Part shown: one piece after another, positions 48,873-60,455 of the stretch
Layout: each line of letters opens with the position of its first letter
Numbering within the stretch: the stretch's first letter is position 1
Assembly: GCA_002937455.1 (NCBI GenBank)
Contig: PTJZ01000001.1
Coordinates: 310,001-374,000, forward strand
Direction: 5' to 3'
Source of the DNA: Alphaproteobacteria bacterium MarineAlpha11_Bin1
Lineage (GTDB): Bacteria > Pseudomonadota > Alphaproteobacteria > MPNO01 > UBA830
DNA length: 64,000 nt
Notes under the pieces: generated by a model
Databases searched by the model: none
Told to the model about the DNA's origin: nothing
Seen by the model: the letters and a program-made list of their open reading frames with translations, nothing else
Made by a program: the position numbers and the translations under genes

Positions 48873-49432
48873 CACGCTGCCCCTTTCAATGATATTTCAA
48901 GTCGTTGGATTTTAGTTTTTAGCGACGAATCGACCATCTGTGAGCCTACTTTTACAATCAGGCCACCGAGAATCGAATTATCTACCCGGGTGTCCAGAGT
49001 AATCTTGGAACCTATCGCACCGCGAAGCGCCCGTTCTAGCGAATCCCGCTGCGCGTCGCTTAGTGGCTTAGCACTAACGACCTCGGCGCTCATTTCTCCA
49101 CGGCGCGCGGCAAGCAATTCGCGATAAGCAATACACATCTCGCTAAGCGCAAAAAGGCGCCGGTTCTTAGAAACAACGCCGACAAAATTTCGGGTGAGTT
49201 CGGAGACACCTGCCTTATCCAGAACTGCGGAGATGGCCGCGCCTTGTGCTTCCCGTCCTATAACCGGGCTGGCGACCAAGCGTCGAAGGTCATCGGATTC
49301 TCCGAGTAGCCCAACAATTATCTCAGAGTCGGCCAAGACCTCATCGAGATTTTTCTGATCCCCGGCAATTTCAAAAAGCGCGGCGGCGTAACGGCCGGCT
49401 ACACCGGAAGTGACTGACGTTGGGGAGGGCAA
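48872..49432 (-). CDS. atpH: F1F0 ATP synthase subunit delta
   Basis: 186 residues. Peripheral stalk link: [40 protein letters not shown], and the closing [27 protein letters not shown] motif. First gene of the F1 operon; F0 genes are not here, as is normal in alphaproteobacteria, where atp genes are split into two operons. A ~400-bp gap lies upstream. Confidence 0.96.
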   Translation of the reverse strand: MPSPTSVTSGVAGRYAAALFEIAGDQKNLDEVLADSEIIVGLLGESDDLRRLVASPVIGREAQGAAISAVLDKAGVSELTRNFVGVVSKNRRLFALSEMCIAYRELLAARRGEMSAEVVSAKPLSDAQRDSLERALRGAIGSKITLDTRVDNSILGGLIVKVGSQMVDSSLKTKIQRLEISLKGAA

Positions 49433-49830
49433 GCGATCGACCTCTAAAGCGTCCTATTGAAGACATTTAAGTAGTTGATTTGACTCACAAAACAGGGCTG
49501 CTAACACCCCTGCTCCGTGACTGCCTCAGGAGGCATCGTTAGGTAACACAGCCAATACTGGCTTGCAACCCAGAGAGAACAGTAAATATTCCTCAACCAC
49601 AATCTTTTTATAGATATGACTCTTCATAAATGGGGTGGACCCATGGATAATTTAGATCGGCCGGTGATTTTAGCAGCCTCTATAGTTTTCAAACACTAAT
49701 ATCCATAGAACGGGCTTAGCCAAGAGTTGGCTTACCATAAATTCTTCAAACCAAAGGTTTATAGGCATTCAAGCCCAGAAACTTATAGACACTAGGCGTT
49801 AAATTGGAACCTTCGTTTCATTTTTTTCGG
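49433..49830. other. Gap between priA and atpH with structured minus-strand sequence
   Basis: 398 bp without an ORF worth calling. The minus strand from about 49585 to 49486 holds three short stems in a row: GCCA/TGGC, TGCCTC/GAGGCA (2-nt loop) and CAGGG/CCCTG followed by TTTTGTG. This could be a small RNA or an atp leader. The rest is AT-rich, and the promoter of atpHAGDC must lie here. Confidence 0.45.
49486..49513 (-). terminator. Weak intrinsic-terminator-like hairpin upstream of atpH
   Basis: On the minus strand CAGGG and CCCTG pair around a 10-nt loop, followed by TTTTGTG. The stem is short, so efficiency may be low. It would end transcripts from priA or a short RNA before atpH, about 50 bp from its start. 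Confidence 0.35.
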
Positions 49831-52053
49831 TTACATAAAACTGTATGGATCGATATCTACAGCGACACGAACCCCTCCGTCCGGCTTTATCGAGAACACC
49901 CAACGCCTGAGCAATTCCTGGACATTTATACCCTTCTCGGCCTTCAGCAGTAGCCGGCGGCGGTGACGCCCTCGAACGATTGCGATAGGCGCAGGGGCAG
50001 GCCCAAGAACTGAAACACCGTCGACGCGCGGTGCGGTGCGTGCAAGGGCTGTTGCGGTTTTGTCTACGCGGTACTGATCGCGCCCCGAAACGATGATCGC
50101 AGTAAGACGGCCGTAGGGAGGCATATTATGTTGTTTGCGAGCCTTTGCCTCCATTTCGATAAACTGATCGCGGTCACCGTCCTGGAGCGCAAGCATAATG
50201 GGGTGGTCTGGCTGGAAGGTCTGCAGCAACACGACTCCCGGCCTTTCCGCCCTGCCAGCTCGACCCGAAACCTGATGTAGCAGCTGATAGGTCCGTTCCG
50301 CCGCTCGCAGATCTCCTCCGCTGAGACCGAGGTCCGCGTCAACCACACCAACGAGGGTCAATAGCGGAAAATGAAAACCCTTTGCCATAATCTGGGTGCC
50401 GATCAGTAGGTCAATTTCCCCTTCCCTCATTCGCGTAACGAGCCCCATGGCGTCAGTGGGCCCGGCAATGGTATCACTAGACATTATTTCCAAGCGTGCC
50501 TTAGGGAATTTTTCCCTCGCCTCTTCCGCTAGACGCTCAACCCCCGGTCCGCAGGCTGCAAACCGATCCTCAACTTCACAGGACGGGCAGGTTTTTGGAG
50601 GCGGTACATTGTAGCCGCAATGATGGCAGTGCAGTCTTTCACGCAATCGGTGTTCGACTAGCCAAGCTGAACATTGTGGGCATTCCAGACGGTGACCGCA
50701 GACTCGACATAGGGTCAAAGGCGCATAGCCGCGGCGATTAAGAAACAGCATTACCTGTTCGCCTGAAGACATAGTATCGCCAACTGCTCTTTCCAAGCTA
50801 GGTGACAGCCAATTTTGGCGGTCCATCTTTTCGCGACGCATGTCAATCGCCCGAATCTTGGGTAGAGAAGCGCCGGCGAAACGTTCCGGAAGCTTAATTC
50901 GCTGGTACCGACCTCGCCAGACATTGTCTACTGTTTCTAGAGACGGCGTTGCGGACGACAGGATTATCGGAAAATTGCCTATATAGGCCCGGACGATCGC
51001 CATGTCTCGGGCGTTGTATGTTACCCCCTCGTTCTGCTTGAAACTTGGGTCATGCTCTTCGTCGATGATTATTAGACCTAGGTCACGATAAGGTAACATA
51101 AGCGCTGAGCGGGCACCGACCACCAACTTAGCCTCACCCCGCAACGCAGCGCGCCAGTTACGCCTCCTTTCTGACATCGGCAGATCAGAATGCCACAAAA
51201 TCGGGCGCGTCCCAAAGCGTTTTCGAAATCTGTCAAGACACTCAGCCGTTAGAGCGATTTCCGGCAGAAGAACAATCACTTGCTTATCGGCCCTCAGTGC
51301 TGCCGCTATTGCCTCAAAATAAACTTCGGTCTTGCCAGACCCAGTCACGCCATCAAGAAGCCTTACCGAATAACCTTCTTCAACCGCAGCTACCAGTTCC
51401 ACCGCTGCAGCTGCCTGTACATCGGATAGTACCGCACCTGCTCTTTCGGGATCGGGGTGGTCTATAGGTTTGTCTTCCTGAACCGAAATTGGTTGCAGAG
51501 CGCCAATATCCGCCATGCCTCGGATCACCGAAATTGAAGTTTTCGCATCCCTGGCGATATCCTTCGCCTTTCGGGGACCTGAATCGGAAAGGGCAATCAA
51601 AACGCGTCGGCGAGCGGGCGTTAATCGAGTGCCGCCCGGAAGTGATTCGATTTCTGCATCGACCCCGTTAGCCAGAAGATAAGCTCTCGTCATCCGTGGC
51701 GGCTCGAGCGCCCGCGGTACGCTCATTGTCATTCGCAATACGCTGCCGCGCCGCGCCAAGGTATATTTAGCAACCCATTCGACGAACCGCCTAAGGCTCT
51801 CAGGCATTGGGGGTAAGTCTACTAATGCGCTGATTTCTCGCAATTTTTTAGAATCGACCCCGCCCTGAGCGCAACCCCATACAACGCCCTTCGCATACCG
51901 GCTCCCAAGCGGTACCTCAACATAAGAACCAAGTTCAACCGGCATGTTTTTTGGTGCCAGATAGTCATAAGGCGCTTTCAGCGGTAGCGGCAAGAGAACG
52001 CTGACAATGTTGTAAGCATCCGTCTGCGGGCATGTAGAAAGGTCAGCTTCCAT
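49831..52053 (-). CDS. priA: Primosomal replication restart helicase PriA
   Basis: 740 residues from ATG 52053 (a GTG at 52062 is also possible). Remodels stalled forks and loads the replicative helicase. N-terminal 3'-DNA-binding domain (VSVLLPLPLKAPYDYLAP), Walker A GVTGSGKTE, DEEH in IIDEEHDPSFKQ, then eight zinc-binding cysteines in CRVCGHRLECPQC and CHHCGYN..CPSC, and helicase motifs including GTQIMAKGFHFP and SGRAGRAERPG. Full length. Head-to-head with fsa, 110 bp apart. Confidence 0.96.
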   Translation of the reverse strand: MEADLSTCPQTDAYNIVSVLLPLPLKAPYDYLAPKNMPVELGSYVEVPLGSRYAKGVVWGCAQGGVDSKKLREISALVDLPPMPESLRRFVEWVAKYTLARRGSVLRMTMSVPRALEPPRMTRAYLLANGVDAEIESLPGGTRLTPARRRVLIALSDSGPRKAKDIARDAKTSISVIRGMADIGALQPISVQEDKPIDHPDPERAGAVLSDVQAAAAVELVAAVEEGYSVRLLDGVTGSGKTEVYFEAIAAALRADKQVIVLLPEIALTAECLDRFRKRFGTRPILWHSDLPMSERRRNWRAALRGEAKLVVGARSALMLPYRDLGLIIIDEEHDPSFKQNEGVTYNARDMAIVRAYIGNFPIILSSATPSLETVDNVWRGRYQRIKLPERFAGASLPKIRAIDMRREKMDRQNWLSPSLERAVGDTMSSGEQVMLFLNRRGYAPLTLCRVCGHRLECPQCSAWLVEHRLRERLHCHHCGYNVPPPKTCPSCEVEDRFAACGPGVERLAEEAREKFPKARLEIMSSDTIAGPTDAMGLVTRMREGEIDLLIGTQIMAKGFHFPLLTLVGVVDADLGLSGGDLRAAERTYQLLHQVSGRAGRAERPGVVLLQTFQPDHPIMLALQDGDRDQFIEMEAKARKQHNMPPYGRLTAIIVSGRDQYRVDKTATALARTAPRVDGVSVLGPAPAPIAIVRGRHRRRLLLKAEKGINVQELLRRWVFSIKPDGGVRVAVDIDPYSFM

Positions 52054-52163
52054 CAAGTACACTCTAGCTCAGCCTATAGTCATGGCCAATTAGCTAACAA
52101 CCATCCGATATCCAAATCGACTGGAGGTAGGAAATTGGGAAATTATCAACAAGAAGGACGATC

Positions 52164-52826
52164 ATGAAGTTTTTCGTGGACACCGCCGATGTGGATGACA
52201 TTCGCGACCTTGCGTCAACTGGACTGGTGGATGGTGTCACCACCAACCCCTCTCTAATCGCGAAGTCAGGCCGCAATTTTCTGCAAGTCATCCAAGAGAT
52301 CTGTGAACTAGTCAACGGACCTGTGAGTGCAGAAGTCGCCGCGACCGATCTCAATACCATGCTAGCGGAGGGGGAAAAGCTTGCGACACTCGCACCTAAT
52401 GTCGCCGTAAAAGTGCCGCTGACACCTGACGGCCTGAAAACTTGTAAAGCGCTCTCCGATGCCGGTACCAAGGTTAACGTCACCCTTTGCTTCTCACCTG
52501 GACAGGCCATCTTGGCCGCAAAAGCGGGTGCAGCATACATTTCTCCGTTTGTAGGCCGGCTGGACGACGTCAGCAGCGATGGCATGGGGCTGATAGATGA
52601 TATCTGCAGCATTTACGCAAACTATGCCCACTTCAAGACAGAGGTTCTGGTCGCATCTATTCGTAGCCCAAACCACGTAATAAATGCCGCAAAAATGGGA
52701 GCCGATGTCTGTACTGTTCCGCCAGAAGTTCTACGCCAGCTATTCAGGCACCCTCTCACTGACGCGGGGCTATCTGCATTCTTGGCAGACTGGGCGGATA
52801 CCGGTCAGCAAATCCTGGATTCATGA
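52164..52826 (+). CDS. fsa: Fructose-6-phosphate aldolase / transaldolase-like protein
   Basis: 220 residues. Small transaldolase family: [31 protein letters not shown], the Schiff-base lysine in [42 protein letters not shown], and [12 protein letters not shown]. Length fits both FSA and the short transaldolases; activity on fructose 6-phosphate is not certain. It overlaps the DUF484 gene by 4 bp (ATGA). Confidence 0.92.
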   Translation: MKFFVDTADVDDIRDLASTGLVDGVTTNPSLIAKSGRNFLQVIQEICELVNGPVSAEVAATDLNTMLAEGEKLATLAPNVAVKVPLTPDGLKTCKALSDAGTKVNVTLCFSPGQAILAAKAGAAYISPFVGRLDDVSSDGMGLIDDICSIYANYAHFKTEVLVASIRSPNHVINAAKMGADVCTVPPEVLRQLFRHPLTDAGLSAFLADWADTGQQILDS

Positions 52827-53536
52827 AAGTGAGCGGATCTTTCGACAAAACTGCCGAAATCAAACATATAACGTTGACGCCAGATTCCGTTGCTGCTTGG
52901 CTCCGCCAACATCCGAATTTCCTCCAAGAAAACCCAGAGGTTCTCACCTTTTTAACTCCCCCAGAATTCAAACGTGGCGATCGTGTTTTAGACATGCAAC
53001 GCTTCATGTTAGATAAAGTTCAGGAGCAAATCACTAACCTGAGACGACGCGAGAGGGCCCTTTTACAGACCGTGGAGGGTAATGCCGCCGGACAATCAAA
53101 AATCCATCAAGCAGTTACTGCCATAGTCGAGGCCGGGGATATTCATGCGCTTGGCAACATAGTTCGAACCCAGCTCTCGGGGCTACTGGATCTGGAAGGA
53201 GCCACACTATGTATAGAGGAAAACGGTGCACTTGCGCTCGCTGGTGCGAAAGCAATTGGCATTGGAGGTATTTCCAATCTTCTAGGGAAAAAAAAACGTA
53301 TTCTACTGCAGGCAAATACGGCGGGCGAATCTTTGGTTTTCGGCGAAGATGCTGACCGTGTGAAGTCCGTCGCCTATGTCCGCATACGAACAGGTAGTCG
53401 TTCTCCCGAAATGCTTTTGGCGTTGGGATCGGGGAGGGACGACGGGTTCGATCCGCATCAGGCGACCGATTTAATTCAGTTTCTCGCAAACATCTTAGAA
53501 ACGCGGCTAAAGCAATGTCTGGGACCGAAAAGCTAA
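52823..53536 (+). CDS. DUF484 family protein (GAF-like)
   Basis: 237 residues. N-terminal DUF484 signature [21 protein letters not shown], then [29 protein letters not shown] coiled coil, and a GAF-like domain to the end. Function is unknown. The order fsa-DUF484-xerC is common in alphaproteobacteria; the overlap with xerC is 22 bp, which suggests coupled translation. Confidence 0.9.
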   Translation: MKVSGSFDKTAEIKHITLTPDSVAAWLRQHPNFLQENPEVLTFLTPPEFKRGDRVLDMQRFMLDKVQEQITNLRRRERALLQTVEGNAAGQSKIHQAVTAIVEAGDIHALGNIVRTQLSGLLDLEGATLCIEENGALALAGAKAIGIGGISNLLGKKKRILLQANTAGESLVFGEDADRVKSVAYVRIRTGSRSPEMLLALGSGRDDGFDPHQATDLIQFLANILETRLKQCLGPKS

Positions 53537-54555
53537 TCCCGTTCCCGGCAGCGGGGGATCTCCTAGATGCCCTTCACGAATGGCAGCGCTGGCTTGTATC
53601 GGAGAAGCGAACTTCTGCGCACACGGTGAACGCCTACTGCTATGATGTGAGGCGTTTTCTGGAATGTTTAAATAAAAAGAAAAAAGGTCCAGGCAAAACC
53701 TCAAATGGAGAGCTTACCGATCTTGCAAGGCTTAAGAGCTTAACGCCCGCTGATTTTCGGAGTTGGCTAGCGGATTTAAGAAATCCGGAGGATCAAATAC
53801 AAAAACCCCTCTCCAGCACTTCGATAACGCGCGCGATGTGCGCCCTGCGCAACCTTTTCCGTTTTCTCGACCAGACTGGTCACGTCAATAGTGCGGCGCT
53901 AAAAGCGGTAAATGCCCCCAAACCCCCGAAGTCAGTGCCAAAGCCGTTAAACGTCAACGATGCCATCGCACTACTTAGGCGAGCGGCGGAAACAGCCACC
54001 AAGCCTTGGATTAGCGCCCGGAATGTAGCCATACTCACCCTTTTATATGGCTGCGGCTTGCGTATTGATGAAGCATTACGATTAAACCAAAGGGATGCGC
54101 CGACCTCCGACTCTATGGTTATTACCGGCAAAGGCGATAAGGAACGGTTAGTGCCAGTGCTATCCGTTGTGATTGATGCCGTACGCAGCTACCAAGATCT
54201 ATGTCCGTACTCAAACGAGCACGGCCAGCCATTGTTCTATGGCGCCCGCGGCGGGCGGCTGAATCCGGGAGTCGTGCAGCGAACTATGCGTGCCCTCCGG
54301 GCCGATCTGGGCTTGCCGAGAACTGCGACCCCGCATGCGCTGCGGCACAGCTTCGCCACGCATTTGCTAGCCGGTGGCGGTGACCTTCGGACAATACAGG
54401 AACTTCTCGGCCATAACTCGTTATCGACGACCCAACGTTATACCGATGTAGATACTCAGAAACTTCTCGAGATTTACGATAGCGCACACCCGCGTTCCAC
54501 CCTCAAAGCTAAAGGCCGCCACGGCATAGATACAATGCTTGCGGGATCGGATTAA
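53515..54555 (+). CDS. xerC: Tyrosine recombinase XerC
   Basis: 346 residues, longer than E. coli XerC (298) because of a ~20-residue N-terminal extension and a lysine-rich insert near 43-60. Resolves chromosome dimers at dif with XerD. Catalytic residues visible: Arg in CGLRIDEALRL, Lys in TGKGDKERLVPV, His-Arg in PHALRHSFATHLL, His in LGHNSLSTTQ and Tyr in QRYTDVD. Neither dif nor xerD is in the window. Confidence 0.93.
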   Translation: MSGTEKLIPFPAAGDLLDALHEWQRWLVSEKRTSAHTVNAYCYDVRRFLECLNKKKKGPGKTSNGELTDLARLKSLTPADFRSWLADLRNPEDQIQKPLSSTSITRAMCALRNLFRFLDQTGHVNSAALKAVNAPKPPKSVPKPLNVNDAIALLRRAAETATKPWISARNVAILTLLYGCGLRIDEALRLNQRDAPTSDSMVITGKGDKERLVPVLSVVIDAVRSYQDLCPYSNEHGQPLFYGARGGRLNPGVVQRTMRALRADLGLPRTATPHALRHSFATHLLAGGGDLRTIQELLGHNSLSTTQRYTDVDTQKLLEIYDSAHPRSTLKAKGRHGIDTMLAGSD

Positions 54556-54743
54556 AGACGCCTATTTCGATAGTAGTCAGCTCAGACGCCTGCGCCCTAT
54601 TAGTGAGCCACTTGATCATCATTTCTCGAGAATTCCCCGCATTCGGTGCTCTGATCACTATCTGAATCGCGTTATAAAAGCGACTATCTCCACCGATGCC
54701 CCACTCACCATCTCATATATGCGTGGGCTTAAATTCAGCCGGC

Positions 54744-54757
54744 CAGGGCGCGCCCTG
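54744..54757. other. Perfect 14-bp palindrome after xerC
   Basis: CAGGGCGCGCCCTG in the 241-bp gap between xerC and the lpd stop (convergent). No T-run follows on the plus strand; on the minus strand the T-run lies before, not after. It may be a weak or bidirectional transcript end. The rest of the gap shows nothing recognisable. Confidence 0.3.
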
Positions 54758-54796
54758 ATCGGGGAAAAAATAGGATTCGGATGAGGGTACCTTCGA

Positions 54797-56203
54797 CTAG
54801 ATATGGATAGACGATCCCTCGACACCAAGAGCCGCCTCCTTAACCGCCTCGTTCAAAGTGGGATGGGCATGGCAGGTGCGTGCGATGTCCTCCGAAGAGG
54901 CTCCGAATTCGATGGCCAAAGCCAACTCCGCAATCATGGTACCGGCATCCGGCCCGATTATGTGTACGCCGAGCACCTCGTCGGTCTCTTTATTGGCCAG
55001 AATTTTAACGAAACCATCTGTATTTCCGTTGGCACGAGCACGCGAGTTGGCCATGAATGGGAAGGTACCTTTTTTATAGTTAACATCAGCCTCTTTCAGC
55101 TGTTCCTCTGTCTTACCGACGGAAGCTGCTTCAGGCCATGTGTAGACTACGGACGGGATGGCATCGTAATTAATGTGCGTCGCATGTCCTGCAAGATGTT
55201 CAACGCAAGCAATACCCTCTTCCTCCGCCTTGTGTGCAAGCATCGCGCCGGGCGTCACGTCGCCGATAGCATAGATACCATTTACACTAGTTTTGAAATA
55301 ATCGTCTACTTGTATAACGCCTCGATTGTCCATTTCGATGCCTACATCTTCGAGGCCCAAGCCATCAGTATAAGCAATTCGGCCTATAGACACGAGAACG
55401 ACATCGCACTTGATATCTTCTGATTTGCCGCCAGCGGATGGTTCAATCGCCAGAGTTACGTGCGTCTTGGTAGTTTTTGCGCCCGTTACCTTTGTGCCGA
55501 GCATGAATTCTATACCCTGCTTGTGTAGAGACTTGTGCATGGCGGCACCGATTTCTTTATCCATATTAGGCACGATAGTGTCGAGGAACTCGACGACCGT
55601 CACCTTGGATCCAAGCCGACGCCATACTGAGCCCATCTCGAGACCAATATATCCGCCACCTACAACCACAAGGTGCTTCGGCACCTTGGAAAGCGACAAT
55701 GCACCAGTGGATGAAACGATTTTGTCTTCGTCGATCTCAACACTCGACAGGGGTGCGATCTCAGAACCGGTCGCTATCAGAATATTATCCGCCGTATACG
55801 TGTCAGCTCCATCCTTAGTCGTTACCCGGACCTCACCTGGTTTTACGATTTTCGCGGCACCGGTGATGCCGGTGACCTTATTCTTCTTGAATAGAAAACC
55901 GATACCTTTTGTCAGGTCATCCACCACCTTATCCTTGCGCGCCATCAGCGTCTTAAGGTCAAGTTCGACCCGACCAACTTTCACGCCATGATTAGCGAGT
56001 TGGTCTCGCGCCTCCTCAAATTTTTCTGACGAATGCAGTAACGCCTTGGATGGGATGCAGCCGATGTTTAGACAGGTTCCGCCCCAAGTCTCGCGTTTAT
56101 CTATGCAAGCAGTTTTAAGTCCAAGCTGGGACGCACGGATGGCCGCAACATATCCACCCGGTCCTGCCCCGATCACAATCAAGTCGAAATGGGTTTTGCT
56201 CAT
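54797..56203 (-). CDS. lpdA: Dihydrolipoyl dehydrogenase (E3)
   Basis: 468 residues. Reoxidises lipoyl groups of 2-oxoacid dehydrogenases, giving NADH. FAD motif VIGAGPGGYVAAIRASQ, redox pair C44-C49 in GGTCLNIGCIPSKAL, NAD motif VVGGGYIGLEMGSVW, and the active-site His-Glu in CHAHPTLNEAVKEAAL. It is in the order sucA-sucB-lpd, so it mainly serves the 2-oxoglutarate complex. It is 16 bp after sucB. Confidence 0.97.
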   Translation of the reverse strand: MSKTHFDLIVIGAGPGGYVAAIRASQLGLKTACIDKRETWGGTCLNIGCIPSKALLHSSEKFEEARDQLANHGVKVGRVELDLKTLMARKDKVVDDLTKGIGFLFKKNKVTGITGAAKIVKPGEVRVTTKDGADTYTADNILIATGSEIAPLSSVEIDEDKIVSSTGALSLSKVPKHLVVVGGGYIGLEMGSVWRRLGSKVTVVEFLDTIVPNMDKEIGAAMHKSLHKQGIEFMLGTKVTGAKTTKTHVTLAIEPSAGGKSEDIKCDVVLVSIGRIAYTDGLGLEDVGIEMDNRGVIQVDDYFKTSVNGIYAIGDVTPGAMLAHKAEEEGIACVEHLAGHATHINYDAIPSVVYTWPEAASVGKTEEQLKEADVNYKKGTFPFMANSRARANGNTDGFVKILANKETDEVLGVHIIGPDAGTMIAELALAIEFGASSEDIARTCHAHPTLNEAVKEAALGVEGSSIHI

Positions 56204-56219
56204 AGCATCGAACCTTTGA

Positions 56220-57470
56220 TCATACTTCTAAAAGTATACGTTCGGGATCCTCGATGCATTCCTTGATTCGGACAAGGAACGTCACCGCTTCACGACCGTC
56301 GATGATACGATGATCGTAGGAGAGCGCCACGTACATCATGGGCCGGATCTCGACTGAATCTCCTACCGCGACAGGGCGGCGGTCAATCTTGTGTATCCCA
56401 AGGATGCCAGATTGTGGCGGGTTGATTATCGGCGTAGACATCAGCGAACCATAAACCCCGCCATTAGTGATGGTAAACGTACCGCCGGTAAGTTCATCTA
56501 TGCCCAATTTCCCATCACGCGCCCGTCGACCGAGATCAGTGATACCTATTTCCACGTCAGCGAAAGACTTGGTATCTGCATCGCGTAACACTGGCACAAC
56601 TAATCCCTGTTCAGTACCAACAGCTACACCAATATCGTAGTAGTTTTTATATACAAGGTCGCCACCGTCGATTTCGGCATTTACAGCCGGCAGTTCCCTT
56701 AGCGCGACGATGCTGGCCTTGACGAAGAACGACATAAATCCGAGGCGGCAACCGTGCCGTTTTTCGAAATCGTCCTGAAATTTCTTGCGGGCCGCTATAA
56801 CGTTGGTCATGTCTATTTCGTTAAAAGTCGTCAGGATCGCAGCTGTGTTCTGAGCTTCCTTCAGACGCTCAGCGATGCGCTGACGAAGACGAGTCATTCT
56901 TACCCGTTCCTCCCGCTGGCCGGTCACGAGGGCCACGTCTGATTCCGAGGATCGCCTAGATCCGGGTGCCAGCGGCTCGGGATCAACCTTCCTACCGCCA
57001 CCTTCCTTCAGAAATAATATTACGTCGCCCTTGGTCAGGCGTCCTCCCTTGCCAGTTCCGATGATATGTGTCGAGTCGAGGTTATTTTCTTCGATAAGTT
57101 TGCGAACGGAGGGTGAAAATTTTCTACTATCATCTTCAACAACAGGTTCCGTAGACGCCGGCTTAGCTAACGTCGTGGCGGTTGGGGCAGCTGATTCTTC
57201 GATCGTTTTCTTCGGCTTTATTAATGCGGCCGGGCCGGCGCCTATAAGGCCAAGCAGGGAACCTACGTCAACGTTTTCCCCTGCTTTGGCGGTTATTTCC
57301 CTGAGCGTGCCGGCTGCAGTCGCGTTTACCTCGAGCGTTACCTTGTCGGTTTCTAGCTCGAGCAGAGGCTCGTCTACGGCAACAACGTCACCCTCCGCTT
57401 TAAACCATTGAATAACGGTTGCTTCGGTCACGGACTCACCGAGCGTCGGGACTTTAATTTCAGTAGCCAT
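56220..57470 (-). CDS. sucB: Dihydrolipoyllysine succinyltransferase (E2 of 2-oxoglutarate dehydrogenase)
   Basis: 416 residues. One lipoyl domain ([23 protein letters not shown]; lipoyl-Lys in [11 protein letters not shown]), an Ala/Pro/Thr linker, a peripheral-subunit-binding domain ([32 protein letters not shown]), and the catalytic domain with HxxxDG in [12 protein letters not shown]. Transfers the succinyl group to CoA. 35 bp after sucA. Confidence 0.97.
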   Translation of the reverse strand: MATEIKVPTLGESVTEATVIQWFKAEGDVVAVDEPLLELETDKVTLEVNATAAGTLREITAKAGENVDVGSLLGLIGAGPAALIKPKKTIEESAAPTATTLAKPASTEPVVEDDSRKFSPSVRKLIEENNLDSTHIIGTGKGGRLTKGDVILFLKEGGGRKVDPEPLAPGSRRSSESDVALVTGQREERVRMTRLRQRIAERLKEAQNTAAILTTFNEIDMTNVIAARKKFQDDFEKRHGCRLGFMSFFVKASIVALRELPAVNAEIDGGDLVYKNYYDIGVAVGTEQGLVVPVLRDADTKSFADVEIGITDLGRRARDGKLGIDELTGGTFTITNGGVYGSLMSTPIINPPQSGILGIHKIDRRPVAVGDSVEIRPMMYVALSYDHRIIDGREAVTFLVRIKECIEDPERILLEV

Positions 57471-57505
57471 GTGTATTTTTCTCCCGCAGCAGAAATCGAA
57501 TCTGT

Positions 57506-60391
57506 TCAGATAGTGAGGGCTTCATCGACAAGTACCTTTTGTTCACTGTTGTGTTTACTTAACGAACCCGTAGCGGGCGATGCGGCCTCAGGCCTACCGA
57601 CGTATATCGGGCGTTTAGCCTTGATCTCTGAATTTCCCAGAAGTTTTTCAAGGCGACGGTCCAGATAGGTCCACGCGCCCATGTTCTCAGGCTCCTCTTG
57701 GCACCACACGACATCGGCGTTAGGGTATTTTTCCAGTTCTTTGGCAAGGGACACTTCGGGGAATGGGTAAAGCTGTTCCACACGTATAAGCGCGACGTTG
57801 GAGATGTTCATTTCTTCGCGAGCTGCAAGAAGATCGTAGTACACTTTCCCGCTACAAAGGATGATCCGCTGCACCTTGGTACGCATGACTAGTTTGCCGG
57901 TCTCCGGTAGAATGCGGTTGAATGATGTGCCGGGGCCAAATTCTTCCAGCGTGGAAACAGCTCTCTTATGCCTTAGCAGTGACTTCGGTGTCATGATTAC
58001 CAGAGGCTTTCTGAAATTCCGGCGGATTTGGCGCCGCAATGCATGAAAATAATTTGCGGGCGTCGTAATGTTACAGACCTGCCAGTTGTCCTCTGCGCAA
58101 AGCTGTAGGTAACGCTCTAGGCGCGCAGAAGAATGCTCCGGCCCCTGCCCCTCGAAGCCATGTGGTAGAAGCATTACCAGCCCAGACATGCGCAACCATT
58201 TCGATTCCGATGAAGATATGAACTGGTCGAAAATAAACTGGGCCCCGTTCGCGAAATCTCCGAACTGTGCCTCCCACATCACTAATACCTCAGGATCAGC
58301 CAATGACAGGCCATATTCAAATCCGAGAACAGCCGCCTCCGACAACGTCGAATTTCGGGCGATAAACATAGCCTGATTTCCCGGCCGAATCTGTTCCAGA
58401 GGGATAAACGCCTCTTCGCTATCTTGGTCGGTAACGACGACGTGGCGGTGAGAGAACGTTCCACGTGCGACATCTTGACCGCTAAGTCGGACCAAATGTC
58501 CTTCAGTCAATAACGTACCAAACGCTAGGGACTCGCCTGTTGCCCAATCGATATCTTCTCCACTTTCGATAGCCTGGGCGCGGTTCTTAAAGAACCTTCT
58601 CAGCTTGTTATTCAGGTTAAAATCATCAGGTACCGTTGATATCGCCTTACCAACCTCCTTCAATAGATTTAATGATACGTCTGTCTGTCCCTTGCGCTCC
58701 TCGATAGAGGGCGCGGTGGTAAGTCCCTGCCACTTCCCTTCAAGCCAATCCGCTTTATTTGGTTTGAAGGAAGTGGATGCAGAGAAATCTGCATCCAAGT
58801 GGTCGCGGACTTTCTGCTGTATTTTATCGACCTGTTCCTCAGTCAATATACCTTCGGCGATTAATTTGTGCGCATAGAGTTCACGCACTGTCGGGTGCTC
58901 TCCGATGCCGCGATACATTCTAGGCTGTGTAAACGCTGGCTCATCGCCCTCGTTGTGGCCGAAACGGCGGTAGCACCACATATCGATAACTACATCTTTT
59001 CGAAATTCGTTACGAAATTCCGTCGCAATGCGCGCCACGTGGACTACCGCCTCAGGATCGTCGCCATTTACGTGAAAGATTGGCGCCTGAGCCATCTTAG
59101 CGATTTCGGTAGGATAGCGAGATGTGCGTGTTGCTGCCGGGTTAGTTGTAAATCCGATCTGGTTATTGACAACCACATGGATTGTACCGCCGGTCCGATA
59201 GCCCTTTATATCAGAAAGACCAAATGTCTCTGCTACAATACCTTGGCCACCAAATGCAGCGTCGCCGTGCATAAGCAACGCGAGTACTTTACGGCGTTCT
59301 TTATCTCCTCTCTGGCGCTGTTTTGCCCGCACCTTTCCAATCACAACGGGGTCTACCGCTTCAAGATGGGACGGGTTTGCAGCTAAGGATAAATGAACCT
59401 GTTTACCGTCGAACTCCCGATCAGCGGATGTGCCGAGATGATATTTGACGTCGCCTGAACCTTGAACCTCTTCTGGCGTTGCTGACGTCCCCTGAAATTC
59501 TGAGAAGATCGCAGAAAACGGCTTGTTCATCACATTAGCTAGCACATTTAGTCGACCGCGATGAGGCATTCCAATAACGACCTCCTCGACCCCTAATTGA
59601 CTACCACGCTTCAGGACCTGCTCTAGGGCAGGAACCAAAGACTCCGCGCCATCGAGGCCAAAGCGCTTTGTGCCGGTATACTTTACGTTGAGAAATTTCT
59701 CGAAAGTTTCCGCCTCAGTCAAACGCTCGAGAATTGTCGTCTTGCCGAAATCAGTGAAGTCAGTTTGATTGCGGATTGATTCGATCCTGTCTTGGATCCA
59801 TACCTTTTCCTCAGTAGAGGTAATGTGCATATATTCAACACCAATATGTCCGCAGTATGTTTCCCGAACGCTTTTTACTATATTGCGGAGTGGAGCCTTT
59901 TCACCTAAGCCGAGTCGATCATGGATGTAGATTTCTCGATCATAGTCGGCTTCAGAAAATCCGTAAGACTCTGGGTCGAGTTCGGTGTGGCTTAATGGCT
60001 GTTCTAGACCGAGTGGGTCCAGTTCGGCATATAGATGCCCTCGTACGCGATGCGAACGAATGATCATCAGCGCTTGAATTGAATCACGCGTCACTTCGCC
60101 GATATTGCTACCCTCGCTTTGATGCGCGGGGGTATCGGCGGTCTTTAAAACCTCGGCGGCTGTCTCCGTTCCGATCACGGCAGTCTCACGAGGAGACCAA
60201 CTAGCCCCGATCAGATCCTTTAGAATATCGGGCGCGTCATCCTTCAACTCTTCGAAGAAGGCCGACCATTCCGGATCTACCAATGCCGGTTTTTCAAGAT
60301 AGCGCGCGTACATTTCCGCCACAAACGTGCTATTGGCACTCGTGAGGAAAGAAGTCCGTTCTAATATTCCGGTCATTACATCTTGCGCCAT
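57506..60391 (-). CDS. sucA: 2-oxoglutarate dehydrogenase E1 component
   Basis: 961 residues. ThDP-dependent decarboxylase of the TCA cycle. N-terminal helix [35 protein letters not shown], then [21 protein letters not shown], ThDP motif [22 protein letters not shown] with the [11 protein letters not shown]g2+ end, and the C-terminal [35 protein letters not shown]. Full length. 64 bp after sucD. Confidence 0.98.
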   Translation of the reverse strand: MAQDVMTGILERTSFLTSANSTFVAEMYARYLEKPALVDPEWSAFFEELKDDAPDILKDLIGASWSPRETAVIGTETAAEVLKTADTPAHQSEGSNIGEVTRDSIQALMIIRSHRVRGHLYAELDPLGLEQPLSHTELDPESYGFSEADYDREIYIHDRLGLGEKAPLRNIVKSVRETYCGHIGVEYMHITSTEEKVWIQDRIESIRNQTDFTDFGKTTILERLTEAETFEKFLNVKYTGTKRFGLDGAESLVPALEQVLKRGSQLGVEEVVIGMPHRGRLNVLANVMNKPFSAIFSEFQGTSATPEEVQGSGDVKYHLGTSADREFDGKQVHLSLAANPSHLEAVDPVVIGKVRAKQRQRGDKERRKVLALLMHGDAAFGGQGIVAETFGLSDIKGYRTGGTIHVVVNNQIGFTTNPAATRTSRYPTEIAKMAQAPIFHVNGDDPEAVVHVARIATEFRNEFRKDVVIDMWCYRRFGHNEGDEPAFTQPRMYRGIGEHPTVRELYAHKLIAEGILTEEQVDKIQQKVRDHLDADFSASTSFKPNKADWLEGKWQGLTTAPSIEERKGQTDVSLNLLKEVGKAISTVPDDFNLNNKLRRFFKNRAQAIESGEDIDWATGESLAFGTLLTEGHLVRLSGQDVARGTFSHRHVVVTDQDSEEAFIPLEQIRPGNQAMFIARNSTLSEAAVLGFEYGLSLADPEVLVMWEAQFGDFANGAQFIFDQFISSSESKWLRMSGLVMLLPHGFEGQGPEHSSARLERYLQLCAEDNWQVCNITTPANYFHALRRQIRRNFRKPLVIMTPKSLLRHKRAVSTLEEFGPGTSFNRILPETGKLVMRTKVQRIILCSGKVYYDLLAAREEMNISNVALIRVEQLYPFPEVSLAKELEKYPNADVVWCQEEPENMGAWTYLDRRLEKLLGNSEIKAKRPIYVGRPEAASPATGSLSKHNSEQKVLVDEALTI

Positions 60392-60455
60392 CGGACGCCG
60401 CTCCTCTTAATACTACATCGCCGGGAAATGCCGACGCTTTAAGCCTCCCCCGGTT

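Noticed and set aside
49486..49620. 6S RNA (ssrS) upstream of atpH
   Set aside because: No convincing central bubble or closing stem could be drawn; the usual zapA context is absent.
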